Assembly: GCA_020736575.1 (NCBI GenBank)
Contig: JAGPYM010000010.1
Location: 682,001-746,000 of the forward strand
DNA: 64,000 nt
Direction: 5' to 3'
Source: Thelonectria olida
Lineage: Eukaryota > Ascomycota > Sordariomycetes > Hypocreales > Nectriaceae
In this document: positions 46,994 to 59,101 of the stretch, in pieces
Layout: every line of letters starts with the position of its first letter
Position numbering within the stretch: the stretch's first letter is position 1
Notes under the pieces: generated by a model
The model's database searches: none
Seen by the model: only the letters and a program-made list of their open reading frames with translations
Told to the model about the DNA's origin: nothing
Translations under genes and position numbers: made by a program

Positions 46994-47533
46994 GCTTATC
47001 TGTCTCCTCAAAATATGTTGAATTGTCAAATATTTACTCGCATAAACCCAACTTGATCCAATCACCGCGCTCGGATGTTTGTTTTGGTTCAATTATTATA
47101 GGGGTGCCGGTCTTGCTCTGACGAACCAAACCAAGGCAACGCTCACCGACACAACACAACAGATTGAGCACTGGTAGCTCCATTGGTCGAGCGTGAGACT
47201 GATAACTCGCGTTGAACATTCGGGTGACACAAATTGCCCAATACCCCCCATTTCAACTGTAAATATCCACCCGAGGCTCCGGGATTAACTTGGCCAGGGC
47301 TTCGAACGTAGTCTATTGCCGAGGTCGAGTCGGCGCTGTGGATGCTGATTCGTCTCTTACGTCAATCCGCGATCGCTCTACACGTGATAATCCTCCGGCC
47401 TCGCAATTAGAGACGCCTTTTGAAGGGTCAGGTGCAGTGTTGAACCAGCTACCCGATACCTTTGAAGGCAAAGAGAGTAACATTCCTTTCTCTTACGTTA
47501 ACTACACGGCACACTCTCTACCAGCTTATCATC
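46994..47533. other. Intergenic region upstream of thiolase gene
   Basis: Promoter region of the thiolase gene; no gene or repeat recognised. Confidence 0.45.
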
Positions 47534-49463
47534 ATGGTGTCAGGAAATACTCCAATCATCGTTGGGGTTGGTGAAGTCATCAACAAGGAACCCGGACTCT
47601 CTCATGCTGTTGAGCCCGCAGAGCTCATCCTCAGGGCGATTCGGCGCTCTCTCGAAGACGCTTCCATATCCGAGCCAGACCTGCAGGCGATTGACAGCAT
47701 CTCAATCGTACCGCCCTGGACATGGCCATACCCAGATCTGCCGGCGTTGTTGGCCGAAAAACTGCGCATCAATCCCACTCACACCGTCACTGGATATCAC
47801 GGTGGCAACCAACCTGCGGAGTTATGTGATGAAGCCGCCCGGCGGATAGCGACTGGCCAGAGCAAAATGGCCATCATTGCTGGAGGCGAAGCGCTTGCAT
47901 CGTGTGCGTAGAACGGACCCCATGAAACATTGTGAGATCTGATATACCTAACAACACGGTAGTGAGTCAATTCCAGAAAGCAGGCCAAATGCCTCCTCCC
48001 AACTGGTCCAAACCTGATCCGAACGTTAAGCCTATGTCTGTCAGCGATCTATCTCGCCTCGGTCAAAGTCGGTGATGCATCTAAATCGCGCCTCGTGTTC
48101 AGTCGCTGACCACGCCGCAGACGCTGGTATTCGTCATTCAATGGGCCTCCCCATTCACATTTACCCTATGTATGAGAACGCCTTCAGAGCGCACGAACGA
48201 CAAACCCAGCAAGAAAATCACCGAGAATCAGCGGAACTGTATGCGTCGTTTGAAGAGATTGCATGTCGCCGCCCGTTGAGCTGGAGGTATGGGGAGGCGC
48301 CCAGAGATGCCAAAGAGATCGGGACAGTTACCAAGAAGAACCGAATGATTTGCACCCCATGTGAGAGAACATACGGGAAGCGAGGGAGAAGAAAATTTGG
48401 GCTGACGAAAATACAGATCCGCTCCTCATGAACGCTTTCAACGCTGTGAATCAGGCGGCCGCTTGCATCCTAACCTCTGTCGAGCACGCTGGAAGCCTCG
48501 GTATTCCCCGAGACCAGTGGATTTACGTTCTCGGTGGTGCTGGTATTAGTGACAGTGATAACGGTGTGTTTGAACAGCTCGGAGAGGAAATATTTAGCTA
48601 ATTCAAGAGAGTAGTCTGGGAGAGATCCAATTTCTATTCCAGCCCATCATTGGAACAATCTCTTGATGCGGGCCTCGCCGCTTCAGGACTGCCCTTGGAG
48701 GACATAGATTGCTTCGACTTCTATTCGTACGTCACACTCGGTTGCCCACGGTCACAATCAGGGTCTAATTTTAAATGCTATAGCTGCTTTCCAATCGTAC
48801 CAAAACTTGCCTGCAAGCATCTTGGTTTGTCAGTTACGAAACCAGAGAAGCCAATTTCCTTGCTTGGGGGTCTGACGTCTGGTGGCCCTGGAAACAACTA
48901 TTCTATGCATGTAAGGACCATTCATTGAAATATTGCACTGATGACGCGTTTCTAATGTTCATAGGCAATCATTGAAATGTCACATCAACTGAGAAAGGGG
49001 ACATACCGCAACGGGCTGGTTCTTGCCAATGGTGGGTGTGTTACCCATCATCACACTATTGTGTTGTCTTCGCAGCCTCGGCAAGGATCTTTAATATATC
49101 CAAGCGAGAATCCGTTATCTGCCTATGTCGACAATTCTTCCGCTCCTCCCATTGATGAACAGGCTGAAGGACCCGCGTCCATTGAGGTTTGTTGGCCATT
49201 TTTTGCCTGGGTTGGCTTAACATGCTAACTCACGATCCTAGACCTACACTGTAGAATATGACCGACAGGGGCGTCCCCTCCGAGCTTACATCATTGGAAC
49301 GTTCGATGATAGCGGGCACCGTTTTGTTGCAAACCACTGTGACGACTCAACATTGAAGAAGCTGGTTGACCCGGATCTGGAACCTGTTGGACTTGGTGGC
49401 TTCGTTCATAAGAGCAAAGACGAGAGAAATCTCTTCCATTTCAAATCCGGTTCAAGACTGTAA
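47534..49463 (+). CDS. SCP2/TLP1-type thiolase-like protein with C-terminal beta domain, PTS1
   Basis: Predicted thiolase-fold acyltransferase that cleaves or condenses acyl-CoA in the peroxisome. Eight exons fit: 47534-47903, 47963-48067, 48121-48360, 48417-48563, 48615-48726, 48784-48910, 48965-49186 and 49242-49463; 514 residues. The N-terminus TPIIVGVGEVINKE and KMAIIAGGEALASLSQF are typical of the SCP2 / thiolase-like type 1 group. Other blocks are LSWRYGEAPRDAKEIGT, DIDCFDFYSCFPIVP (active-site region) and SLLGGLTSGGPGNNYSMHA. The C-terminal 100 residues (YTVEYDRQGRPLRAYIIGTF, VGLGGFVHKSK) form the extra domain seen in mycobacterial TLP1 proteins. The last three residues are SRL, a PTS1 variant. 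The intron at 48068 has a weak GTCGGT donor. The usual thiolase cysteine near residue 90 is not evident, so activity may differ. Confidence 0.85.
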
Positions 49464-51563
49464 CCTCAAGAGGAAATCCTAGTCCATGTCTTCATGTACT
49501 TTCGTGGTGGTTTGTGGTTATTATTCCGCCAACCCCTACAAGTTGTCACATGCAAATCGGATGATCTGCTCTTCTTGACATGTCACATACCTACCCAGAT
49601 AGGACGGATTTCTAGAAATAGACAACCCACCGCAATCTTTTCAGTAATTGCAAATATCCCATAGGCTGGTAAAAGCGTGATGAGGAACTTTGTAAATTGA
49701 GTACCTATGTTCAGGTTGTGATCTTCAAAACATCGCGAAACCTCCCACATCCCGAAATTCAGTGTTTGGCGGGTCCATCACGACAACTTGCGAATCATTC
49801 CACCACCTAACACACGCGGCAGAAGCAGAGAAGTTGAGTGAAACAAAATGTCTATGTTGACCAATAACACCTTGTTATAAGCATTAATGAACTCGCTCCT
49901 GTTGGCTCCGATAAACGCGTTCAGCCCTTGTGCTCAAGCGGAATGGCTGACGTGGCGGCGAAGGTTGTCCCATAAGCTTAAAACAAGTTACCCCTGCTAT
50001 ATACGAAACTGGTCTTCGCCCCCAAAAGTCCGTGAGTGATGTGGATGACGACTTCGAGGCAGATTTGACTTTATCCAGAATTCCTCAATGCATTGCAATT
50101 TCGTGCTTTTTTCCGTCTTGGTGGCGGAGAGGCTTCATCACCCTGCCGCGTGTATTCGCAATATTGCAAATACAGAGACCTAGACCCTGGGACCTGTCTC
50201 TCCCAGAAAGGGAGGGATTTACGAAGGGTGATGAATTGAGTTCTGTGAGACCCCAGCGGGATGAACCAATGCTACCTCAATCTTGCCTTCATCCCACATC
50301 CCTTCCGTGACGTCTTAGATTCGAGTTGAAATGCGTCGTCATGAGAAACAGTCAACTTCGCATTGGTCCGGGACTTTTCCTTGGCCTCGGCTAAGAGTGG
50401 AGAAGGTGCTACGGCGCAATGCCCTTGAAATGAACGGAGGGAAAAGCTCCTTCGGCCAGGGCGAACCTAGGGGGTTGTTCGGTGAGGGCGAGGGGTCCGA
50501 GGGGCGCAATCGTGACGCCTCAATTGACGAATCGGAGCCGTTGCTTCGCCTCTTGACTCAATTCTGGCCTGGGTGCATCAATTGGCGTTGGCAATGAAGA
50601 AGCTCAAGTCGATAGTGACTTGGCCAGTACCTAAGCAAGTGGCCAATTTTGAGGCTTTGGACGTTGAGGTCAACTCGCAGACAGAAAATTTTCGTACAAG
50701 GTCAAGGTGAACGTCTAGATGCAGCCAACAACTCATCTTCAGGGTCCAGGCATGAACGTGAGACAGTGCCTTGCTTGCCTCGGTCAGAACTCGCCATGTG
50801 CACGCTGCACATATTTGCACGATTGCCAAGCCAATGAGATCTGGAACTCGGCATGAGATCGACATCTCGATAATATTTCCGTCCACTGGCCTTACACAAG
50901 CAGTAAGTCAGTCGTCGGGAGGTGGGAGAGCGACCCGTGCGCCAAGGGCGAGGCTTGCGCGTCTCCCCGTCCACCTTGGTCCATCTCCGTCCACAGCGAC
51001 CAATTGCCGGGGGATTTGGCGCCGGTATTTGGTTTCAAGGTGACGGCTTGTGGAGTAGTCTCCCCGGTTTGCTTTGTTACGCCATCTCTCTGATAGGTCC
51101 AAGCGACTTCAAAGCCTGCTGCGTCATCTTCAGGGTTCTGATTTATGCGTATGTCTTCTCCATCGGGACGAATGCCAGTCCAAGTCTATGTTCCGAGCGT
51201 GTTTCTTTCCTAGTGGAGACCTCCGCAAAGAGCCTGAACGGGCGGCGGCGTCAAGAGAAACAAGACAAGGAAAGATGACGACGCTGTCGGACGCGTCAGT
51301 GAGGCTCGATGGAGGGAATTGCAAATGGAACATTCTGTAGCCCACATGACTCGGTGAGGGATGAACCGAATATATTGACCATGTCTTCAAATTTCATGAG
51401 TTGAAGATAGATATATAAAGTCAGGAATCCTTCGAGGAACTGTCAGTCTATCCATCACCACCAACTCCTGACTTCACAACCTCAGCTGCAGGCTTCAGCA
51501 CCACCTTTCAATTGTCTGCGATTCTCGTTCCGAAAATTCCAACTATCCAGTTTTCTATACAAA
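49464..51563. other. Gene-poor intergenic region
   Basis: About 2.1 kb with no supportable gene. Frames of 60-118 codons in several phases around 50.0-51.3 kb overlap one another and carry no domain. The right end is the promoter and leader of the dioxygenase-like gene. Confidence 0.45.
51414..51419 (+). promoter_or_regulatory. TATA box of dioxygenase-like gene
   Basis: TATAAA in a TA-rich setting, 150 bases before the start codon, followed by a CT- and CA-rich leader typical of well-expressed fungal genes. Confidence 0.5.
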
Positions 51564-52782
51564 ATGCGTTTCTCTAGCGTTTTCACGGGACTCGCCCTTG
51601 GCGGCGTTGCCATGGCTCATCCGGGCCACAACGTCAAGCAGGAGGCTGCTGAGCGCCGCGATTTCCTCTCCTCGGTCAAGCGCTCGTCTCTGGCCCACTG
51701 CGCCGACAAGCTCAAGGCTCGCGGCGTCGTGGCCCGAAACGCGGCCCGACGAGCTGCCCAGGTCGAAAAGGCTCGCCAGAAGCGCAACATCAAGAAGCGA
51801 GATCTCGACACTGTCTTGGGTACCGATCACAACAAGACCTCCGCCGGATACACTCAGAACACCGATGCTGCTACTCTTTTCGCCGGGTACAACTCGTGTG
51901 TTCTTACACCCGAGGTTACCCAGGGTCCTTACTGTAAGTGATGTCTTGAATACTAGTTGGCGACAATCACTAACAAACCCAGATGTGGCTGGAGAATACG
52001 TTCGAGAGAACCTCGTCGAGGAGCAGGGGGGAGTCGACATTGTCCTTGACTACCAGGTCATTGATGTTGACACCTGCGAGCCCGTCCCCGACGTGTACCT
52101 CGAGATGTGGCACTGCAACTCGACCGGTGTCTACTCTGGCATTGTCGCAAGCGGCAACGGCGACAGCTCCGACGAGACCAACATCGACAACACTTGGCTT
52201 CGCGGTATTCAGATGACCAACTCGGATGGTGTCGCTCAGTTCGAGTCCATCTTCCCCGGCCACTACACCAGCCGTGCCACTCACATTCACGTCATGGTCC
52301 ACACCAACGCTACTCTGCAGTCCAACAACACTCTCGGTAGCGAGAACTACGCCAGCCACGTTGGCCAGGCCTTCTTCGACCAGGACCTCATCGCCGAGGT
52401 TGAGCTCACTGCGCCCTACAACACCAACACCCAGGAGCTCACCACCAACGAGGAAGACTCTATCCTGAGTGAAGAGGTTGCCACCGACGGCGTCGACCCT
52501 GTCATGGAGTACACCCTCCTCGGCGACAGTGTCTCTGACGGTCTCTTTGCTTGGCTTGCTTTCGGAATCAACTCTACCCAGTCCCAGACCATTACTCCTG
52601 CTGCTTACCTCTACGCCGAGGGTGGTGTCGAGAACGAGAACTCTGGCGCCGGTGGCGGTGGCTCTGGCGGCTCCGGTGGCACTCCCCCCGCCGGCGGCAG
52701 CGGCACTCCTGCTGGTGGCGCTCCTACTGGTGTTTCTTCCGCGGCTGCTACTGCCACCGGTCAGTCAAAGTGCAAGGCCTAA
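51564..52782 (+). CDS. Secreted intradiol ring-cleavage dioxygenase-like protein
   Basis: Predicted secreted protein of the intradiol dioxygenase family (protocatechuate 3,4-dioxygenase beta-like fold), which in known members opens catechol rings with Fe(III). Two exons, 51564-51933 and 51983-52782, give 389 residues. A signal peptide (MRFSSVFTGLALGGVAMA) is followed by a basic propeptide-like stretch ending at KKRDL, a likely Kex2 site. The core has TPEVTQGPYYVAGEYVREN (Tyr region), DVYLEMWHCNSTGVYSG, and HYTSRATHIHVMVH with two histidines at the places of iron ligands. The C-terminus is a Gly/Pro/Ser/Thr-rich tail, perhaps a spacer or O-glycosylated. Secreted versions are common in plant-associated and wood-decaying fungi. 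Codon use is strongly C-biased, a sign of high expression. Confidence 0.9.
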
Positions 52783-55700
52783 GTCATGCGATGGACTAGG
52801 AGTTGAAGATGTTCAGTGAGCATCGGGATTCAGGAGGGATCGGTCTCACGGCAATGCCGGAGGTCAGTCGGTGGAGAAGATTGGATTTGGAGCATTTCAT
52901 GAGGCAGGACCTCCCCGGGTCATTGGAGGACCGATTGTACAGTATGAGGATATAACTATAGATTAGCGAGAATTGTAGCCTTTTATCTCGACTCGACCGT
53001 GCTTCTCAAAGATTAAGCGTAAATCAAACCGCCTGAATCGCCCCTGAGCAACATTCAAGTCGTGGGCAGGGACTAAGATCTATATTCACTCAGAAAGCAG
53101 AAAGTAAAGGGTACCGCTAGATGCGACCTGGATTGCATAAGAGAGAAAGCACTCGTCACTTAAAGAAGGGCAAGATCTGCACCTCCTCCCCTTCCCTTGA
53201 TGAGTGATCTTACACGTTTTTGGCTACCCTGAGGATCAGGCAGGGTACTTTTGATTTAGGAGGAACCGTGCCGAGCTGCAAACAAATATGTTTGTTTGTG
53301 GTAATCAAACACATAGGAAAACAAAGTTGACAAGATCAACTTGCTCGACCAATTCCAACTCTTCGGGACTCAGTGCAATATCCAGTCGTCTCAACAACCA
53401 TCACACTATCCATTTAACAATGATACTTGGATTATTACTGGATATTGAATTAGCCATTCTCCTCAACTCCCAACGATCGCTGAGACTTTCGGCTTGACCG
53501 TTCCACTGTCCTCCGAGTTGCGGTCAACACCACGGACTCTCCTACCCTAAGTCGTCAATCGCATAAACAAAACCAACCGACATATGTATAATGCACATAG
53601 AACGCCATCGAAGTAATCACATCCGCCGTGGCAATACGCCTCTCTTCTCCACTAGCAAACTTGCTTACAAATACTTCCCGGTCCTCTAGCCAGCTCAGGG
53701 GCAGGTTCAATGAAGCAACCAAAACCTCAGCTCAATGGGCTCACTTCCCTGGGACTGGCCAATGTCTTTCAACCATGCTTGCAGTGTTAGCCCACTAGCT
53801 TGCATGTGCCCAATGCATCTTAGTGGAAGCAGCCGATCGAGAAACAAGACGCCTTCAGGCTAAAGCTTGGCACATGTTGGCAAGAGTCATGACAACCCCT
53901 GCACGGCGTTCGGGGAGTGTTCCCCCCCATGCGCTCGCAGGTGGATTCACCTGTACGTTGCTCCTTCTTCTGCCTTCTCTACCAAACCAGCGGAATCAGC
54001 GTGAACGTGACCTCTTTGCAGGACTGTTGTGAAACGTCTAGGTCGTCCCGACTCTGAGGTCGCTGAGTCCACTGGAGAGGATCGCTTCTGCAACTCTATT
54101 CCTTCATGCGTGCTGGTTTGCTGGTTAAGGTTATTTGAGAAGGCAATAGAGTATATCGATCACTTTCGAAGTTGTTTTGTTTTGCAATCACCTTTCTTAC
54201 CCCGTAGCTACCAGCTGAATATCGGTAGACCTCCTATGTTGACTGCGAAGAACCTTGTTGAGCTCAACTTCTGCCTCTATCACATCTCACATTGTCATTT
54301 CATTTTGAGCCGACAGACAGCCTCACGCCCTCGGCAAAGCGCTCTTGGCAACTGAGCAGGTTGTCAATCTTCACCCCGGTTACCCGTTGATCCATTCGGC
54401 TCCTCGGCATGGTGAATTTGGGGGCGAAGAGTGGCAATTCAAACAGCATTGAGGGCTTGAATGTTGAGAAGAAACCACTCGTCCTTTCCTTTCACGATAG
54501 TGACATTGTCAAAAGCCACCAAGAAGCAAAGAGTAGCATTGACTTACCATTTGTCCATTTCCAACGCAAAAGTCCTGATCCACTGTGGAGTTCTCATCAC
54601 CGTCAATGTTCAATGCGCTTCTTAGAAAATACAGGAGGTATTTTTCCTTTGGGCCAGGGTTTGAGCCCGGCAACTCCGACTTCCGGCTGTTCAATTTTCA
54701 CTTTCGAGCGTTTGTTTAATGTAGTATTTTCCTTTGATTCATGCATCTGACGCTTCCGACTGCGGTATCGAAGCGAACATCGTTTCCTGAAAGGGACACG
54801 AGAAGGGGTCCCGGGGGATGAGGCTTCTCACCACATCCCAGCCGGACAACCGGACGATAGATCTGCCAAATGCCGGCAGGTTACAATGTAATTTGGGTAC
54901 GGCTAGGATCGTACCGACGGGATCCACGTGGGGTAGCGGCCCGTCGCTCACTGCCGGGTCAAATGGGAGGGGAGGTCAGGGATAGGATAGCCTCACTTTG
55001 ATCGAGATGTCTTCTAGCGTTAGTATTCGACTGTCTCATGATCAGGGAAATCAGAAGCGCAATGGGCAAGATTTCGACTGTTCGGCGGCCAAAAGAAAGC
55101 GCGCGGTAGTCCACAGGAACTGCCCCTGAAGATGACGACGTGGTCCAAAAGCCACGTCCGGTAGCGTCGGCTGTTGGAGGAGCGTTTTGTTTCCCCAAAA
55201 GCAAGCAGACTCCAATTCTGGAACATGTAATTACCCTCTCAGAACAAAAAATTGTTCTCCTTCGAATCAGGAAGGGATCGTCAGGACGACAAGGGTCGGG
55301 CCGGGAAACTCCCCCAGGGTCGCCTCCTGTCACCTCCCCACATGTGTTGGTAGCTCGTACCTTATCCCGGGGTGGCTTCTGTCTTGCCCAGCCATTCGCC
55401 GTGCATGGCAAATGACCCAGTTGGAGACAGGCATCTTGGCTGTTGAGCTGCATGATGTGTTGGCTGATTTGATTGTCGTCTATAGTTTGTGGAGAGGTCT
55501 CGTTGCCAAACTTCTCCATACGAGCTGGAAGGGGACCATAATGAGACGTGAAAATTGAGTAAGCTGCACATTCTATCACAGCGTCGAGGAGCAATGTGGG
55601 GGAGAAAGACCGACCGGATGGGGAATGCAGTCTGCAGACATCAATGACACCACGAAGCAAAGGTATCATCAGTCAACGGCCTGTTCAGCTCGGCTCAACT

Positions 55701-56405
55701 CAGAAAGGAAACCTCTATGCACGGTGAGGATATCGACACCAGCCACATGATGAGATTCAACGTTGAATATCGGCAAAGGAGGCTACAGCTCAGCGCACCT
55801 CGTGAGCCAGAGGCTCTTATTGCGCTCTCGATGCAGAGCTAACCTCAACCAGGCCAAAGATCAACTGTCAAAGTGCATCCTTGGCACCAGCCCCATACTA
55901 TGCAACTACCCCGGGCACTTGAAATAACGTGCAGTTGTTTCAACAAATTGAGACAGCGGGGGGGGGCCTATGGCTTGCATATTCTCCATGTATTGGCCCC
56001 TTTGGTGCAGTAAGCGACATCGTCAACACCGAAAGCAGCAGTGGAGGTTCTCTCAGGATCAATTGGGTGTCTTGGTTCCAACTTCTGCAGGGTGATATGA
56101 AATTATGAGATGCTGTGGGGAGGCATGTTTCGTCAGAGACTTCGGAGCCCAAGTTCTGCCGAGGCGAAGGATCAGCGATGATAGTGAGAGAGTCGTGTTG
56201 GTGAAGTTGCTTTTGAGAGAACAATAAGGTTCTCGTCGTCGTTGGGTCTTGACTGGAGATGACTTCGAGAAGTATAAGTATCCCTTGGATTCCTTCCATT
56301 CAAACTCGATTCTTCTCATCCTCATCAGCCTCAACAAGCAACCCAGCTCCAGCAAACTTCAAACACTCCTCTTTAAACTCACACTTCAAACCAATATCTG
56401 TCACA
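52783..56405. other. Long gene-poor region
   Basis: About 3.6 kb without a supportable gene. The longest frame is an antisense one at 55669-54959 (236 codons); it has no domain and its composition looks random. Short cysteine-poor frames near 54.0-54.7 kb are also unsupported. A run of seven to eight G lies near 55960. The last 150 bases hold the leader of the next gene. I saw no tRNA or transposon ends. Confidence 0.45.
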
Positions 56406-57153
56406 ATGAAGGCTGCTTTCTTCTCCGTCTTTGCTCTGGCCATGTCGGCCTTTGCTGCCCCCGTCACTGAGTCTGACATCAAGGTCCGCGATGCCGACAG
56501 CATTTCCAACGCTGTCAAGCTTGTTGAGAGCATCGAGGTTCGATCTCCCGGGGTTGAGGTCGAGGAGCCCACGCACCTTGACAAGCGCACCGTCGGCAAC
56601 TCCAAGGAGTTGATCACCACCCTCACCACTTGCCACACCGGCATCAAGACCCAGTGCGGCCACGTCAGTAAGTAATCCCCTGAACTCATCAACAGCTGGG
56701 AAAGCTAGCTAACACATCTCAGACGCCCTCGTTGTCAAGTACAAGGCTGGTACCATCACCAAGACTCAGTGTGCCACTCAGTGTGTGCCCTACTTCAAGT
56801 CTTGTGTTTCCATCATCCAGGTCGTCATCACCAAGTGCACCGGTACTGGCGCCCTCACTGTCATTGCTGCTGAGGTCGACATCATCCTCAAGCTTGTCGT
56901 TAGCATCGTCACCGAGATCCTCACCTGCATCAAGGTTCTCGTCACTGCCTGCGGTCTTCAGTCTGTCCTTGTCAACATCCTCAACGCTCTCATTGTCATC
57001 ATCTGCAAGCTCCTCGTCCTGGTCATTGGCATTGTTGCTGCCATTGTTCCTGGCTTGGTCGCCGCCCTCACTCCTCTCCTCTCCAGCCTTGGTCTCCTCC
57101 TCGGCGTCATCCTCACTCCTCTCATCCTCCTCATCGCCGGCCTCGGCATGTAA
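56406..57153 (+). CDS. Secreted Cys-containing protein with very hydrophobic C-terminal half
   Basis: Not assigned to a family. Two exons, 56406-56667 and 56723-57153, give 230 residues. The signal peptide is MKAAFFSVFALAMSAFAAP. A polar segment ends with THLDKRT, a Kex2-type site. A domain with about six cysteines follows (TTCHTGIKTQCGH, KTQCATQCVPYFKSC). From about residue 134 the sequence is almost only Val, Ile, Leu, Ala, Gly and Thr with a few Cys and Lys (for example CKLLVLVIGIVAAIVPGL), ending LIAGLGM. This could be three to four membrane helices or a secreted, self-assembling hydrophobic protein. It does not have the eight-cysteine hydrophobin pattern. Strong C-ending codon bias suggests high expression. 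The antisense acidic frame over the same bases is a shadow. Confidence 0.8.
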
Positions 57154-57674
57154 GCGACTCATGACACCTTTCTCGCATGAGATAAGACACCCACATTCCT
57201 GGATGCTTACTCGACAATTAACTGGTATCTGAGATCTGATGGACGAACTTAATATTGGAACAGATTTCATCCTACTTAGTAATTAGCTACTCGGCAATAA
57301 TAATATAAAATTAATGGTGGAAATTGACAGTCTACTCAGAGTATGATGATGAAACTCTGCATAAAAACAAGCCTTCTCGTGCATGTGTTCTGACACATGG
57401 ATGAATCACTTCGCCATTTTCAGATGGGAGATTAAATATATCCGCCGGTACAGAGGATTCTCTAGCAATTTCCTCATTGCTACATCAGCCATCCATCGCC
57501 CACCCCTGCGTCTCGCCGGCCCCTCGGTAGCATTGGTGCCAGTACATCACACGCATGGATTGGCTCGGTCTGACAGGCATAGAATATGCACGGGTTCGGT
57601 TGGTGTAACATACTTCATGGTCTAGAACCGACTAGAATGGCTGCCAAAGCCTCGACCGTTAGAACACTATCCAC
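57154..57674. other. Intergenic region
   Basis: Between the 3' ends of two convergent genes. An 80-codon frame at 57383-57625 has no domain. Nothing else was recognised. Confidence 0.45.
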
Positions 57675-58796
57675 TTATTCCTTAATAATCTCAGACCAGT
57701 CATGGTTGTTCGCCCATTCCTTCCAACTCGTCATTGGGCACTCAATGCCAGCCTAGAGGTGTAAGCAGACTACAACTTCAAAGGAACGAGTGAAGAAGCA
57801 CTCACGTCGCGAATATCCTGAGCCTTCAGAAGCGCCATGGCACCGTCATATCCAGGATCAGAGGAGTACGAATACATGTAGGCGACCTCAATACCGGTGT
57901 CGCGGTCGGGTGTCGCTGCAATCATTTCTTCGGGGGTAACTTGCTTGTACGATACTGTCTTGCCGGTGACCTCTCCCCACGTCTTGATCCAATCGGGCCA
58001 CGTGCAAGTCGTACCCTCTGCCATGTACTCCTTTCCAGGAGGCATCTGGGAGACGGCATACGTGAAGTTGCCCATGTCGCTGACGGGGTTAAAATGAGGA
58101 ACGGGTTTGGCTGGATCAGTGGTAAAAGCCATCTGATAGCTGCCATCGGGAAGCTAAAATTCCAGTGTTAGAAACGCATCGCCCGGGTTCAATTTGACGT
58201 ACCTTTCCAAGATACGAGTCGGGCAAGATTCTGAAGCTTGTGTAGAAGAAACCGGTGTGAATGCAAGACATTTTTGCTGCCAGCTCTGGGTATGTTGCTT
58301 GGACATAGGTTGGGAAGATGTCGGCCTTTGAATCGAAATGGTACAATTCGGTGAATGCCCCTTTGCTGCATTTCCCGGCGTGGCTCAACGTGGACACCAG
58401 GAAGCCATTCTCATCCAGAGTGTCGATCGTCGTGGCTGCAGCATCCGCAATATTCTTCCCCTGCTGATACTCCACATCGTAGGCATACTTGCGGCACGAG
58501 ATGCCAAGTTCCTGCGCCTTCTGGCGGCAGTCGGGTCGGAAGAAGGGCTCCCAGTATTGGGTGACGCTGAAGATGACATTGGCTCCTTTGAAAGCCGCCT
58601 TGAGGCTGTCCACGTCCTCGAGCTCGGCCTGAGCCACCTCGATGCCTTCAGCGACGAGCTGTTGCGAAGCTGCCGACGATGGGTTACGAGTCAAACCCCG
58701 CACTTGGAAGCCAGCTTGACGAAAGCGGCGTGCAACGGAGCCGCCTTGATTGCCGGTGGCGCCGACGACGCAGATGAGCTTATTTTGGGCTGACAT
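57675..58796 (-). CDS. NmrA-like NAD(P)-binding protein
   Basis: Atypical short-chain-dehydrogenase protein of the NmrA family; members bind NAD(P) and act as redox-sensing regulators or reductases. Three exons: 58796-58203, 58153-57806 and 57752-57675; 339 residues. The nucleotide-binding motif is LICVVGATGNQGGSVARRF (residues 7-25). RGLTRNPSS follows, then GANVIFSVTQYW. Later sequence (FFYTSFRILPDSYLGK, PVSDMGNFTYAVSQMPPGK, CPMTSWKEWANNHDW) is standard for the family. The gene is divergent from a LaeA-like methyltransferase with 305 bases between start codons, so the two may share control. Its role could be regulatory rather than catalytic. Confidence 0.9.
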
Positions 58797-59101
58797 GGTG
58801 GCTTGGAGCTGGCTCGGGACATGTGTTGGTGATTGCTTCACTTCTCTCGATTGTTTTCCAGGACGAAATGGTTGACGAGGACTGAAGCTAACTGTTTTTA
58901 TGACACATTTGATAGACATGAATTATCCGAGTAGCGCAACCATCGAGCCACTCAACCACTCGTATGGTGATGTTCCCCTCCAACCCCTGGCCAACTCTCC
59001 ACCTCGAACCGTGTTCAGCTCCACCGCCAGATATTCTTCCGCAACCCTCAACCTGGATTATCCACTTGCTGCTGCAATCCTTCTCCCCACGAACCATCTA
59101 C
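58797..59101. promoter_or_regulatory. Short divergent promoter, NmrA-like/methyltransferase
   Basis: The 305 bases between two divergent start codons. The compact spacing suggests a shared promoter. No specific operator was recognised. Confidence 0.5.

Noticed and set aside
54650..54690. T-arm-like sequence suggesting a tRNA
   Set aside because: No matching acceptor stem, anticodon arm or D arm could be placed around it.
54959..55669. 236-codon minus-strand frame
   Set aside because: No domain, signal peptide or membrane pattern, irregular composition, and no splice partners.
56719..57270. 183-codon acidic frame on the minus strand
   Set aside because: It is the antisense shadow of the C-ending, Ile/Val/Leu-rich codons of the secreted hydrophobic protein; the Asp/Glu richness follows from that.
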